Counted from the first letter of the stretch, positions 17,719 to 26,260 are shown. The stretch is 64,000 nt of DNA from Nocardia jiangxiensis NBRC 101359 (GCF_000308615.1 NZ_BAGB01000041.1:434001-498000); one strand, 5' to 3'. Numbers and translations are program-made. Notes: a model not told the origin generated them from the letters alone.

Positions 17719-18377
17719 TGGGCGGTCGGGCCTACCGTATCGCCGCCTATGCCGCGACGGCGCTGATCCTGCTGGTCATCGGCGCCGCGCTGCGGCCGGT
17801 GATCCTGCCCGAACATCCCCGTCCCACACCGATTCTCAATGCTGCGGAGATCGGCTTCGCCCAGGATATGACCGCGCACCACGAGCAGGCGCTGTTCCTG
17901 GTGCAGCGCCTGGATCCCGGTGTGGACCCGACGGTGTTGCGGCTCGCGCAGCAGATCGACCAGTCCCAGCGCGTGGAGATCGGCACCATGCTGGGCTGGC
18001 TGCGGCTGGCCGGCGCCTCCCCCATGTCCGACCGCCCGATGGCCTGGATGCATACCGAAACCACTGCCGCACCAGGGCATTCCGGTATGTCGATGACCAC
18101 CGCGAGCACTCCCGCCGCGACCACCATGCCCGGTATGGCCTCCCAGGCCCAACTCGACGCCCTGGCCGCCGCCCGCGGCCACGACGCCGCGGTCCTGTTC
18201 CTGCAGTTGATGTATCGCCATCATCTGGGCGGCATCACCATGGCGCGGGCGGCCGACCGGGCCCTGAACTCCGGCGCGGTCAAGGAGCAGGCCCGAGCGA
18301 TGATCACCGCCCAGAGCCAGGAGGCCGGAATCATCGCGCTCATGCTGCAACAACTCGGCGCCGAACCACTGCCCTGA
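17718..18377 (+). CDS. DUF305 family exported/membrane-anchored protein
   Basis: A 219-residue protein with one N-terminal membrane helix (about residues 7-27) and two copies of the four-helix DUF305 half-domain. Each copy has the histidine signature: AQDMTAHHEQALFLV (about 48-62) and LQLMYRHHLGGITMA (about 162-176). A Met/His-rich linker (about 108-140) including MHTETTAAPGHSGMSM lies between them. The repeated HH motifs and Met/His-rich linker suggest metal (copper) binding, and some DUF305 genes sit in copper loci, but this is inference. It is co-translated with the LVIVD protein and followed by a strong hairpin. Confidence 0.88.
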   Translation: MGGRAYRIAAYAATALILLVIGAALRPVILPEHPRPTPILNAAEIGFAQDMTAHHEQALFLVQRLDPGVDPTVLRLAQQIDQSQRVEIGTMLGWLRLAGASPMSDRPMAWMHTETTAAPGHSGMSMTTASTPAATTMPGMASQAQLDALAAARGHDAAVLFLQLMYRHHLGGITMARAADRALNSGAVKEQARAMITAQSQEAGIIALMLQQLGAEPLP

Positions 18378-18400
18378 CCGGAGTACGTCCGACCCCGAAA

Positions 18401-18438
18401 ACGACTCTGCCCGCCGGATTTCCGGCGGGCAGAGTCGT
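18401..18438. terminator. 18-bp perfect hairpin after the LVIVD-DUF305 operon
   Basis: ACGACTCTGCCCGCCGGA pairs with TCCGGCGGGCAGAGTCGT around a TT centre. It lies between the DUF305 stop and a convergent small ORF and probably terminates both. No U-run. Confidence 0.8.
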
Positions 18439-18444
18439 GACGGG

Positions 18445-18546
18445 TTAAACCGGCGGAAAGCCGGAAGACCCCGTGGAGAACCAATTCCAGAACGCGGACG
18501 CATGTGCCAGAAGCACACTCGCCATATCGATGGCGGTACTGCCCAT
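18445..18546 (-). CDS. Candidate 33-residue small protein
   Basis: A 33-codon frame whose ATG follows AGGAAG by four bases. The peptide has a hydrophobic/aromatic centre (MASVLLAHASAFWNWF) flanked by Gly/Ser, and ends GFPPV. It resembles an amphipathic or membrane-active micropeptide more than a random frame, and its stop sits right against a shared terminator hairpin. It is divergent from glcB. An alternative in-frame start lies four codons upstream (MLGSL). I do not recognise a family; small porin-like or leader functions are only guesses. Confidence 0.45.
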   Translation of the reverse strand: MGSTAIDMASVLLAHASAFWNWFSTGSSGFPPV

Positions 18547-18739
18547 CAAACTTCCTAACATCGGGTCGTCGGTTTGCGATGCCCATGGTAACGGAAAGGT
18601 CACAACCGCCCCTCTCAGCAGCGGCAAGGACGACAGCTGCGGAGCGGACCCGAATGGGGTAGGTACCGACGAGCCATTACCGCCGAGTAACATGACGGTC
18701 GTACTTTTTCCATCCGGCTTTCTCGAAATGAGGCAGTAG

Positions 18740-20923
18740 ATGACAGAGCGGATTCAGGTCGGCGGGCTTCAGGTGGCAAGTGTTCTGCACGACTTCGTGC
18801 AGAACGAGGCGCTCCCCGGCACCGGTGTGGATTCCGCCGCGTTCTGGACCGGTGCCGAGCAGGTCATCAACGACCTCGCCCCGCGCAACCGTGCCCTGCT
18901 GGCCGAACGCGACGAGATCCAGGGCAAGCTCGACGCCTGGCACGCCGAGAACCCCGGCGCCGGGTACGACAAGACGGCCTACAAGCAGTTCCTGACCGAG
19001 ATCGGATATCTGCGTCCCGAGCCCGCCGATTTCGCCATCGGCACGCAGAACGTGGACGACGAGATCGCCACCACCGCGGGCCCGCAGCTGGTGGTGCCGG
19101 TGATGAACGCGCGTTTCGCGATCAACGCCGCCAACGCGCGCTGGGGTTCGCTCTACGACGCGCTGTACGGCACCGACGCCATCCCCGAGACCGGCGGCGC
19201 GGAGAAGGGCTCCGGCTACAACAAGGTCCGCGGCGACAAGGTCATCGAGTGGGCGCGCAACTTCCTCGACGACGCGGTGCCGCTGATCACCGGCTCGCAC
19301 ATCGGCTCGCAGGCGTACAAGATCGTCGACGGCGAACTCGAGGTGACCCTCGAGGACGGCACCGACATCGGGCTGGCCGACGCCTCGGCCCTGGTCGGCT
19401 ACCTGGGCACCCCCGAATCGCCGACCTCGATCCTGTTGCGCCACAACGGCTTGCACATCGACATCCAGATCGACCCGTCCTCCCCGATCGGCAGCACCGA
19501 CACCGCGGGGGTCAAGGACGTGGTGCTCGAGTCCGCGGTCACCACGATCATGGACTTCGAGGATTCGGTCGCCGCGGTCGACGCCGAGGACAAGGTGCTC
19601 GGCTACACCAACTGGCTGGGCCTGATGAAGGGCGATCTGGCCGAAGAGGTCAGCAAGGGCGGCAAGACCTTCACCCGCACCATGAACCCGGACCGCGTCT
19701 ACACCGGCCTGGACGGCAAGGACGTTGTGCTGCACGGCCGTTCGCTGCTGTTCGTGCGCAACGTCGGACACCTGATGACCAGCGACGCGATCCTGGACGC
19801 GAACGGCGACGAGGTGCCCGAGGGCATCCTGGACGCGCTGTTCACCTCCCTGACCGCGATGCACAGCCTGCGCGGCGAGGCCAAGGTCTCCAACTCGCGC
19901 ACCGGTTCGGTCTACATCGTCAAGCCGAAGATGCACGGCCCGGACGAGGTGGCCTTCGCCAACGAGCTGTTCGGCCGCGTCGAGGGTGTGCTGGGCCTGC
20001 CCGCCAACACCCTCAAGGTCGGCATCATGGACGAGGAGCGCCGCACCACGGTCAACCTGAAGGCGTGTATCGATGCCGCGCGCGATCGGGTGGTGTTCAT
20101 CAACACCGGCTTCCTGGACCGCACGGGCGACGAGATCCACACCTCCATGGTGGCCGGGCCGATGGTCCGCAAGGCCGATATGAAGAAGCAGCAGTGGATC
20201 GCCTCCTACGAGGACTGGAACGTCGACACCGGCCTGAGCGCCGCACTGCCGCACAAGGCGCAGATCGGCAAGGGCATGTGGGCCATGCCGGATCTGATGC
20301 ACGACATGCTCGAGCAGAAGATCGGCCACCCGCGTTCGGGCGCGACCACCGCGTGGGTGCCCTCGCCGACCGCGGCCACCCTGCACGCCACGCACTACCA
20401 CCAGGTGGACGTGTTCGCGCGCCAGGCCGAGATCGCCCGCGGCGGAGCGCGTGCCACCGTCGATCAGATCCTGGAGATCCCGCTGTCCGCGGACCCGACG
20501 TGGTCCGCCGACGAGATCGCCAACGAGCTGGACAACAACTCGCAGTCCATCCTCGGTTACGTGGTCCGCTGGATCGATCAGGGCGTCGGCTGCTCCAAGG
20601 TGCCTGACATCAACGATGTCGCGCTGATGGAAGACCGTGCGACCCTGCGTATTTCGAGCCAGCTGATGGCGAACTGGCTGCGGCACGGCATCGTCACCGC
20701 CGAGCAGGTCGTGGCCAGCCTGGAGCGGATGGCTCCGGTGGTGGACCGGCAGAACGCCGGAGACGCGAGCTACCGGCCGATGGCTCCGGACTTCGCCGGC
20801 AGCGTCGCCTTCCAGGCCGCGAAGGAGCTCATCCTCGAGGGCTGTGACCAGCCCAACGGGTACACCGAGCCGATCCTGCACCGTCGTCGTCGCGAGGCCA
20901 AGGCGCTGGCCGCCAAGGGCTGA
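18740..20923 (+). CDS. glcB: Malate synthase G
   Basis: A 727-residue monomeric malate synthase G, full length for the family (M. tuberculosis GlcB has 741). It condenses glyoxylate with acetyl-CoA to malate in the glyoxylate shunt. Visible features are the Mg-binding/catalytic region IMDFEDSVAAVDAEDK (about residues 271-286), the RTMNPDRVYT stretch (about 313-322) with the glyoxylate-binding Arg, and the catalytic Asp region near the C-terminus (EDRATLRISSQ, about 632-642). GAGG lies six bases before the ATG. It is monocistronic, with hairpins on both sides. It sits near the CNNM/CorC and gcvP blocks, as Rv1837c does. Confidence 0.97.
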   Translation: MTERIQVGGLQVASVLHDFVQNEALPGTGVDSAAFWTGAEQVINDLAPRNRALLAERDEIQGKLDAWHAENPGAGYDKTAYKQFLTEIGYLRPEPADFAIGTQNVDDEIATTAGPQLVVPVMNARFAINAANARWGSLYDALYGTDAIPETGGAEKGSGYNKVRGDKVIEWARNFLDDAVPLITGSHIGSQAYKIVDGELEVTLEDGTDIGLADASALVGYLGTPESPTSILLRHNGLHIDIQIDPSSPIGSTDTAGVKDVVLESAVTTIMDFEDSVAAVDAEDKVLGYTNWLGLMKGDLAEEVSKGGKTFTRTMNPDRVYTGLDGKDVVLHGRSLLFVRNVGHLMTSDAILDANGDEVPEGILDALFTSLTAMHSLRGEAKVSNSRTGSVYIVKPKMHGPDEVAFANELFGRVEGVLGLPANTLKVGIMDEERRTTVNLKACIDAARDRVVFINTGFLDRTGDEIHTSMVAGPMVRKADMKKQQWIASYEDWNVDTGLSAALPHKAQIGKGMWAMPDLMHDMLEQKIGHPRSGATTAWVPSPTAATLHATHYHQVDVFARQAEIARGGARATVDQILEIPLSADPTWSADEIANELDNNSQSILGYVVRWIDQGVGCSKVPDINDVALMEDRATLRISSQLMANWLRHGIVTAEQVVASLERMAPVVDRQNAGDASYRPMAPDFAGSVAFQAAKELILEGCDQPNGYTEPILHRRRREAKALAAKG

Positions 20924-20971
20924 GTCTCGAAACGGGCATCGATCCAGCCACAGCAGGGGCAGGACCCCGCC

Positions 20972-21006
20972 GATCCCCCGGCCGAATCTCGTTCGGCCGG
21001 GGGATC
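20972..21006 (+). terminator. Terminator hairpin after glcB
   Basis: GATCCCCCGGCCGAA and TTCGGCCGGGGGATC form a perfect 15-bp stem with loop TCTCG, 48 bases after the glcB stop. Confidence 0.8.
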
Positions 21007-21066
21007 ATTGGTTTCCGGGGGAAAGCGTGGGCCGCGCTCACCGGAGCCGGCCGCCGACAGTGAGCG

Positions 21067-21373
21067 TTACTTCTCGGACCAGTCGTCGTCGACCGGCCAG
21101 CCGTTGGCGACCAGGTGCGAACGGACGCGGTCCAGGTCCGACTCGCGGGGCAGTTCGTCGGTGATCTCGCTGATCGCGACTCCCGCGTCGACCCGATCGG
21201 CGGGCAGGGCTCCGGCCTCGATGAGGGCGTCGGTCACCTGACGGATCTCTTCCTTCGTCAGACGCCGGGCCAGCAGAGCCCAGCAACGGAATGTAGTCGT
21301 GTTCGGGAACGCCGTGCGGGTAACCCTCCCGCAACCACTCGACGATTTTGCTCAGTACCTCGGACAAGGCCAT
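21067..21373 (-). pseudogene. DUF3349 protein gene with a one-base frameshift
   Basis: The ATG at 21373 begins a typical DUF3349 N-terminus (SEVLSKIVEWLREGYPHGVP, then HDYIPLL). The frame then slips. The rest of the domain continues in another frame (ALLARRLTKEEIRQV, VAISEITDELP, NGWPVDDDWSEK) to a TAA at 21067-21069. Removing one C from the CCC run at 21279-21281 (plus strand) restores an uninterrupted 101-residue protein of normal family length. There is no start codon that would rescue the second half alone. This is either a recent inactivating insertion or a sequence error; programmed frameshifting is less likely on such a short C-run. Confidence 0.85.
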
Positions 21374-21548
21374 GTTCTACCAGTTCTGTGGGGCCGGGGG
21401 CGGATATCGCTTCACCTTGTCCGCGCCCGGCCGCCCGCGGCACGGCAGGGACGGGCAACTCCGCTGTCATCGTCGTGCCCCGGCCACGTGAGCGCAAGCC
21501 GGGCGGTTGCCGTGCTCCATGTCGTGCGCCGCCCGAACAGACGAGTTG

Positions 21549-21582
21549 GGCCGGGGCACACCGCAAATGATGTGCCCCGGCC
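21549..21582 (-). terminator. Terminator hairpin beyond the Pit transporter operon
   Basis: GGCCGGGGCACA and TGTGCCCCGGCC form a 12-bp stem with a 10-nt loop. A second, 8-bp hairpin (GCCGAGCG/CGCTCGGC, 21608-21633) lies between it and the stop of the small membrane protein. The remaining DNA of this 266-bp gap shows no gene. Confidence 0.65.
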
Positions 21583-21639
21583 GTCCGGAACGACAGACTC
21601 ATCGAACGCCGAGCGAGGTCGAACCCGCTCGGCGAGCGC

Positions 21640-21936
21640 TCATCCCTTCTTCGGGGGCTTCGCGCCGAACAGTTGGACGTCGAAGGTGTGACTGATGAAA
21701 TCCTTTGCGACGTAGAGGATTCCGAGGAGCACCGCGATCGTGACGACCGCGAAGCACAGGTACGCGACCGCCTGGAAGACGGTGTTGCGGCCGCTGGGCG
21801 CACCGTTCGCGGTGGCGGTCTCCACCGACCAGAACCGCACCCCGACCGCGAAGATCAGCGGAATTCCCACACCGAGGATCAGCGCGATCAACATCACCTC
21901 GCCGAGCGAGGTGGCAATGGCACTTACCGTATGCAT
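21640..21936 (-). CDS. Small two-TM membrane protein partner of PitA
   Basis: A 98-residue protein with two hydrophobic helices (about residues 12-36 and 54-78) and a short polar tail ending AKPPKKG. It follows the phosphate transporter by 11 bp and has a strong GGAGG Shine-Dalgarno six bases before its ATG, so it is co-expressed. Similar small membrane proteins accompany PiT transporters in actinobacteria, and a role as accessory or regulatory subunit is plausible but unproven. Confidence 0.8.
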   Translation of the reverse strand: MHTVSAIATSLGEVMLIALILGVGIPLIFAVGVRFWSVETATANGAPSGRNTVFQAVAYLCFAVVTIAVLLGILYVAKDFISHTFDVQLFGAKPPKKG

Positions 21937-21947
21937 CAGAACCCTCC

Positions 21948-23144
21948 TCAGGCGGCCGTGGTGGCCTTGTCGGCGGTGGCGACGTCGGACGGCGGGGTGA
22001 GCCCGCCCTCCCAGTCCTCGTTGACATTGCTGGTGTCGACCTTGTTCTTCCGCGAACGCAGGTAGATGTAACCCGATGCGGCGACCAGGATCACCGCGTC
22101 GATCACCACACCACCCAGTCCGGGGACCAGGTCGGTGATACCCCAGCACACCGCGCCGACGATGGCGGCCAGCGGCAGGGTGATCACCCAGGCCACGGCC
22201 ATCCGGCCGAGCACGCCCCAGCGCACTTCCGCACCCGGCTTACCCAGGCCGGTGCCCAGGATGGAACCGGTCGCGGCGTGCGTGGTGGACAGCGGCAGAC
22301 CGAACTGTGCCGAGGTCAGGATGATCGCCGCCGAGGACGCCTCGGCCGCGAATCCCTGCGGTGCGTCGATCTCCACCAAGCCCTTGCCCAGGGTGCGGAT
22401 GATTCGCCAGCCGCCCAGGTAGGTACCCAGCGCGATGGCCAGCGCACAGCAGATCTTGACCCACAGCGGGATCTCCTGGCTGTTGTTGGCGGAGCCGTAC
22501 GCGACCAGAGCCATGAAGATCACGCCCATGGTCTTCTGCGCGTCGTTGGTGCCGTGTGCCAGCGAAACCAGTGCGGCCGAGCCGATCTGGCCGATCCGGA
22601 AGCTCTTGCGCACCTTGACCTCGTCCGAGCTCTTGGTCAGCCGGTAGACGATGTAGGTGCCGATACCGGCGACGATCGCCGCGACGACGGGGGCCAGCAA
22701 GGCCGGGACGACGACCTTGTTGATCAGGCCGGTCTTCTCGTTGCCGGTCCAGATCACCCCGGACACGCCGAGAGCGGCCATCGCGGAACCGATCAACCCG
22801 CCGAACAGCGCGTGCGTGGAACTGGACGGGATACCGAACAGCCACGTGATCAGATTCCACAGGATGCCACCGACCAGGCCGGCGAACACGATCTGTAACA
22901 ACGCCATGCCATGGACATGGTCGATCCGTAGCAATCCGGACGAGACTGTCTTGGCCACCTCCACCGAGAGGAACGCGCCGACCAAATTCAGCGCACCGGA
23001 CATCGCTACGGCCGTACGTGGACCCAACGCACCCGTGGCGATGGACGTCGCCATCGCATTCGCGGTGTCGTGGAAGCCGTTCGTGAAATCGAACGCCAAC
23101 GCCGTAACTATAACTATCAGAAGGACAATGAGTTCTGCGCTCAC
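21948..23144 (-). CDS. pitA: Low-affinity inorganic phosphate transporter (PiT family)
   Basis: A 398-residue PiT-family phosphate permease with about ten membrane helices. The duplicated PiT signatures are present: FDFTNGFHDTANAMATSIAT (about residues 18-37) in the N-terminal half and SLAHGTNDAQKTMGVIF (about 199-215) in the C-terminal half; the SSSTHALFGG and STTHAATGS re-entrant motifs are also intact. It imports metal-phosphate by proton symport. I placed the start at GTG 23144 because the first helix follows directly, as in mycobacterial PitA; the frame extends 13 codons further up. It forms an operon with the small membrane protein downstream. Confidence 0.94.
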   Translation of the reverse strand: MSAELIVLLIVIVTALAFDFTNGFHDTANAMATSIATGALGPRTAVAMSGALNLVGAFLSVEVAKTVSSGLLRIDHVHGMALLQIVFAGLVGGILWNLITWLFGIPSSSTHALFGGLIGSAMAALGVSGVIWTGNEKTGLINKVVVPALLAPVVAAIVAGIGTYIVYRLTKSSDEVKVRKSFRIGQIGSAALVSLAHGTNDAQKTMGVIFMALVAYGSANNSQEIPLWVKICCALAIALGTYLGGWRIIRTLGKGLVEIDAPQGFAAEASSAAIILTSAQFGLPLSTTHAATGSILGTGLGKPGAEVRWGVLGRMAVAWVITLPLAAIVGAVCWGITDLVPGLGGVVIDAVILVAASGYIYLRSRKNKVDTSNVNEDWEGGLTPPSDVATADKATTAA

Positions 23145-23389
23145 TTGAACAGTTTCATCCTGGCTAGTCCCACCCACCACCACACGGGAAGCTGTTCATC
23201 TGACGTTCAGCTGAACATTCACTACTGGTGATACGGCGGAGTCCCATCGGTCACGTGACGCGTCAAGGTGACTTACGTCGTTCATCTACAGGCGATTCGC
23301 GTCATCCCCGGAGACATCTTCGATACTCCATTCGCGCCGCGATCACGACGCCGGTCCGTTGCTCGAGTCCCGGGAATCGCACGCCGCGT

Positions 23390-24904
23390 TCAGCATTCGT
23401 CCGGTGCGGGCACTCCTTGCAGACGTTGATCCAGCCAGGTGATCAGTCCGGGCCAGCCGGTGTCCCCCGCCAGGAAGTGCTCGCCGGGGACGTCGCGATA
23501 GATCGCGGTCACGCCCAGGGCGCACTGCTGGCGGTACAGCTCCCGGGCTCCCGCGGCGGGGATCCAGAAATCCTGGGCGCCGTTGTACACCAGCAGCGGC
23601 ATGGTCGATCTGCGCGCGGAGATGTCGGTGGCCTCGAACACCTTCTGCGCCACCGCACTGTGCAGCGGATCGGCGATGTTGGCGGCGATATCGATCGGTG
23701 GCGTGATCACCCCCGGCACCTCGATCAGGTTCATGCACACGTTCTTCAGCGGTGAGGTGGTCACCTGCTGTGCCAGGTTGTTCATCGAGGTGAGCACCTC
23801 GGGATGTTCGCGCCCGATACCGAATACCGCAGCCATGAAGACGCCGGTCGCGAGATTGGCGTTCATCGTGGTCGAGAGCATGCGATAGTCCGCGGGCACG
23901 CCGCCGACCGCCGCACCGACCGCCGAGGACGCCAATTCCGGTGCGTACTCGGACAACAGCACCGCCGCGGCCCGCGTCGCGATCGCGCCGCCGGAGTACC
24001 CCGTCATCGCGAACCGGCTCGAGCCGAATTCGGCCGGAAGCAGTTTGCGCGCACCGCGAATGGCGTCCAGTACCGCATGACCGGCCACATACGGCTCCGC
24101 GTAGGCCATATCCGGGCCCTCGTGGTCGGGGATCAGCACCGCGTAGCCGCGCAGTACGGCCAGCTGGGTCAGCGGCGGGAAGAAGTCCGCACTGTTGGTG
24201 TTGGCCGAATACCCGTGCGCCAGCGTGTAACTCGGCGTGCACTGCCGACCGAGACCGTCGATCGCCAGATTGTTCACCAGCATCGGGCGATCCCCGGGTC
24301 CGGTCCACGCTCGGGCGGGCAGCACCAGCGAGGCCGTCGCGAAGGAGGGCTCACCGTGCGCACCGGTGGTGCGGAATTTCAGCTGCAGCACCTGGCGCAC
24401 CGGCGCCGTCAGCAGCGGTGCGGCCGTCGCGGTGACATCGCGCGTCTCCACGACGTCGCCGGGCGCCAGACTCGCCAGTCCCGCCGGACGCGCATCGAAC
24501 ATCGGGTCGCCGATGTCCGACGGCAGTACCGCGGCCCGCAGACTCGCCGGATCCGTTGCAGGGGCCGGAGACCGGGTTTGCGCAGACGCTTTCGGAACCG
24601 TCGTCGCGGGCTGCGCGATGTCCGGACGGGGCACCACCGCGTCGATCCACTGCTGCAGATCAGGAATGCTCAGCCCGTGCGGCACCGGAATCGACGGTAA
24701 CGCAGGAGGATTCGGCGCGGGCGGCTGCGCCCGCGCGACAGCGGCGATACCGCCGCAGGAGACGACGACAGCCAGAACGACGACACACCGAGCCCACACG
24801 AGCCACCCCGCAATCCACGACGCGTACCGAAACGACGGCGGTGGCACCAGCTCCAACCCCGTGCCACCGCCGCGAATTATGCAGTTGATCGTATCGCTCC
24901 CCAT
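23390..24904 (-). CDS. Secretory lipase (LIP family)
   Basis: A secreted alpha/beta hydrolase of the fungal-type secretory lipase family (PF03583), about 504 residues from ATG 24904. A signal peptide is visible (WLVWARCVVVLAVVVSCGGI, cleavage near ARA-QPP), followed by a Pro/Ala-rich spacer and the hydrolase domain, with nucleophile motif GYSGG, an upstream DHEGP segment and a late GEHFLAGDTGW region that supplies the His. It likely hydrolyses triacylglycerol or other esters outside the cell. The start is uncertain: ATG 24904, TTG 24856 and GTG 24847 are all possible, and the last gives a normal-length signal peptide. No Shine-Dalgarno decides it. Confidence 0.85.
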   Translation of the reverse strand: MGSDTINCIIRGGGTGLELVPPPSFRYASWIAGWLVWARCVVVLAVVVSCGGIAAVARAQPPAPNPPALPSIPVPHGLSIPDLQQWIDAVVPRPDIAQPATTVPKASAQTRSPAPATDPASLRAAVLPSDIGDPMFDARPAGLASLAPGDVVETRDVTATAAPLLTAPVRQVLQLKFRTTGAHGEPSFATASLVLPARAWTGPGDRPMLVNNLAIDGLGRQCTPSYTLAHGYSANTNSADFFPPLTQLAVLRGYAVLIPDHEGPDMAYAEPYVAGHAVLDAIRGARKLLPAEFGSSRFAMTGYSGGAIATRAAAVLLSEYAPELASSAVGAAVGGVPADYRMLSTTMNANLATGVFMAAVFGIGREHPEVLTSMNNLAQQVTTSPLKNVCMNLIEVPGVITPPIDIAANIADPLHSAVAQKVFEATDISARRSTMPLLVYNGAQDFWIPAAGARELYRQQCALGVTAIYRDVPGEHFLAGDTGWPGLITWLDQRLQGVPAPDEC

Positions 24905-25135
24905 ACCGGAGAAGCCGGGGGGTTTTCGACACCGTGACCGGATCGGATCCGGAAACGTATGCGGGAATAGTTCCGCCGCGGAACTCGTTGAAGACGGCGG
25001 CACATGCCCGTCGCACGCGAAAAAATGACCCGACAGCGGCGGTAACGCTGTGTCACCATGAGGACGATGTAACAACCGCCTCGGCCGTCCACGACCGGGG
25101 CGCGACTTTCGGCGAATACGGAAAGGAGGTGGCCG

Positions 25136-25258
25136 ATGTCTTCGATGAATACCGTTGTCCCGCAGATGTTCTGCGTGTACCCGGCGCGGTTGTCGAATAC
25201 CCCGTCGCGTGATGCGCACAAGGGGATCGCGCTCGGCCGCCTCCCCATCGCGGCCTGA
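25136..25258 (+). CDS. Candidate 40-residue small protein with a perfect Shine-Dalgarno
   Basis: An ATG at 25136 is preceded by AAAGGAGGT five bases upstream, the best ribosome binding site in this part of the window. It opens a 40-codon frame ending at TGA 25256-25258. The peptide has a mixed N-terminal part (MNTVVPQMFCVYPARL) with one Cys and a basic second half ending GRLPIAA. It is 47 bp upstream of the HNH nuclease gene on the same strand and could be a leader peptide or a small partner of the HNH/WhiB genes. I do not recognise it. The strong site makes translation likely even though the family is unknown. Confidence 0.6.
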   Translation: MSSMNTVVPQMFCVYPARLSNTPSRDAHKGIALGRLPIAA

Positions 25259-25305
25259 CCGCCCCACTCCCCGATCCCGATCCGAAATCCGCATTTTCAC
25301 GAAAC

Positions 25306-25881
25306 ATGGTGACGCCCATGCCATCCCGCCGTGCCGCTGCCGCGGCCCTCGACTCGGACAACTGGATACACACCGAAGTGCTGGTGCTCAACGCCTCCTA
25401 CGAGGCGCTCACCGAGATCGGCGCCGACCGCGCCGTGGTGCTGCTGATCAGCGACGCCGCGGAGATCGTCGTCGAACGTGCACCCCGGTTCCCGATCCGC
25501 TCGCAGCGCATGGAAATCGCACTGCCGGAAACGATTCGGCTGCGGCGCTACGTCTACCTCGAGCATCGGGTGCTGGTGCACGACGAGAGCCGTGCCACGC
25601 TCGCGGGCGTGCTGCGGCGCGACGAGCACCGGTGCGGGTACTGCGCCGGATGGGCCCGGACCGTCGACCACGTCCTCCCGCGCAGCCGGGGCGGCCCGAA
25701 CACCTGGTCCAACCTGATCGCCGCGTGCTCGGACTGCAACACCCGCAAGGCCGATCGCACGCCCGCCGAAGCGGGCATGCGACTGCTGTGGGAGCCCAAG
25801 GCGCCCAGCGACCTGGCCCGCGCACAGCGCCGGGTCTGGAAGAACCTCACCACGACCCACCTGACGACCACCACCACATAG
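25306..25881 (+). CDS. HNH endonuclease family protein
   Basis: A 191-residue protein whose C-terminal part is an HNH nuclease. A zinc-binding CGYC (about residues 105-108) and CSDC (about 141-144) pair brackets the catalytic core VDHVLPRSRGGPNTWSNLIA (about 115-134). The N-terminal half (residues 20-95) is the conserved beta-rich domain that precedes HNH in this stand-alone actinobacterial group. Biological role is not established. ATG 25306 or ATG 25318 may be the start; neither has a clear Shine-Dalgarno. WhiB follows after 19 bp, so the two are probably co-transcribed. Confidence 0.9.
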   Translation: MVTPMPSRRAAAAALDSDNWIHTEVLVLNASYEALTEIGADRAVVLLISDAAEIVVERAPRFPIRSQRMEIALPETIRLRRYVYLEHRVLVHDESRATLAGVLRRDEHRCGYCAGWARTVDHVLPRSRGGPNTWSNLIAACSDCNTRKADRTPAEAGMRLLWEPKAPSDLARAQRRVWKNLTTTHLTTTTT

Positions 25882-25900
25882 CGACACGAGGAGTTACGCC

Positions 25901-26161
25901 ATGACCAACGCAGTGCAGGAGCCGACCCTGATCGACCTGTTCCCGCTCTCGGATGCCAAGGACTGGCGGGCCGCCGCCTGCCGAGGTGATCCGAACCACG
26001 ACGCCTGGTTCCCGTACCCGTCGCAGGACTTCGCATACGCACGCGGAATCTGCGCCGGATGCCCGATCCGGCGCACCTGCGGCGACTTCGCCACCCGTAC
26101 CGGCCAGTCCGGTGTCTGGGGTGGTCACGAGTACGACCGCGGCCGCATGATCCGGGAGTGA
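25901..26161 (+). CDS. WhiB-like iron-sulfur transcription factor
   Basis: An 86-residue Wbl protein with the four cluster-binding cysteines C27, C51, C54 and C60 (C-x23-C-x2-C-x5-C) and the GVWGGHE turn (about residues 71-77) followed by a short basic tail. Wbl proteins bind a [4Fe-4S] cluster and typically contact the primary sigma factor. The N-terminus is short and the tail lacks an AT-hook, so I cannot assign it to WhiB1-7. A GAGG/GAGTTA region precedes the ATG. It is the last gene of the small-ORF/HNH/WhiB series; a terminator hairpin follows directly. Confidence 0.93.
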   Translation: MTNAVQEPTLIDLFPLSDAKDWRAAACRGDPNHDAWFPYPSQDFAYARGICAGCPIRRTCGDFATRTGQSGVWGGHEYDRGRMIRE

Positions 26162-26169
26162 GGGCCCCG

Positions 26170-26193
26170 CCCCGGCATCACCCGATGCCGGGG
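26170..26193 (+). terminator. Terminator hairpin after whiB-like gene
   Basis: CCCCGGCATC and GATGCCGGGG form a 10-bp stem with loop ACCC, nine bases after the stop, followed by TTGTGG. Confidence 0.75.
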
Positions 26194-26260
26194 TTGTGGC
26201 CTGCGCCACTGCCCGTCGGAGCATGCTCGGGCGCGCGGAGCGGCGGATATCGCGTGACCA

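Noticed and set aside
18677..20881. A 734-codon open frame antisense to glcB
   Set aside because: It is the mirror of a fully recognisable malate synthase; long antisense frames are common at this GC content and the product is Gly/Val/His/Asp-rich without motifs.
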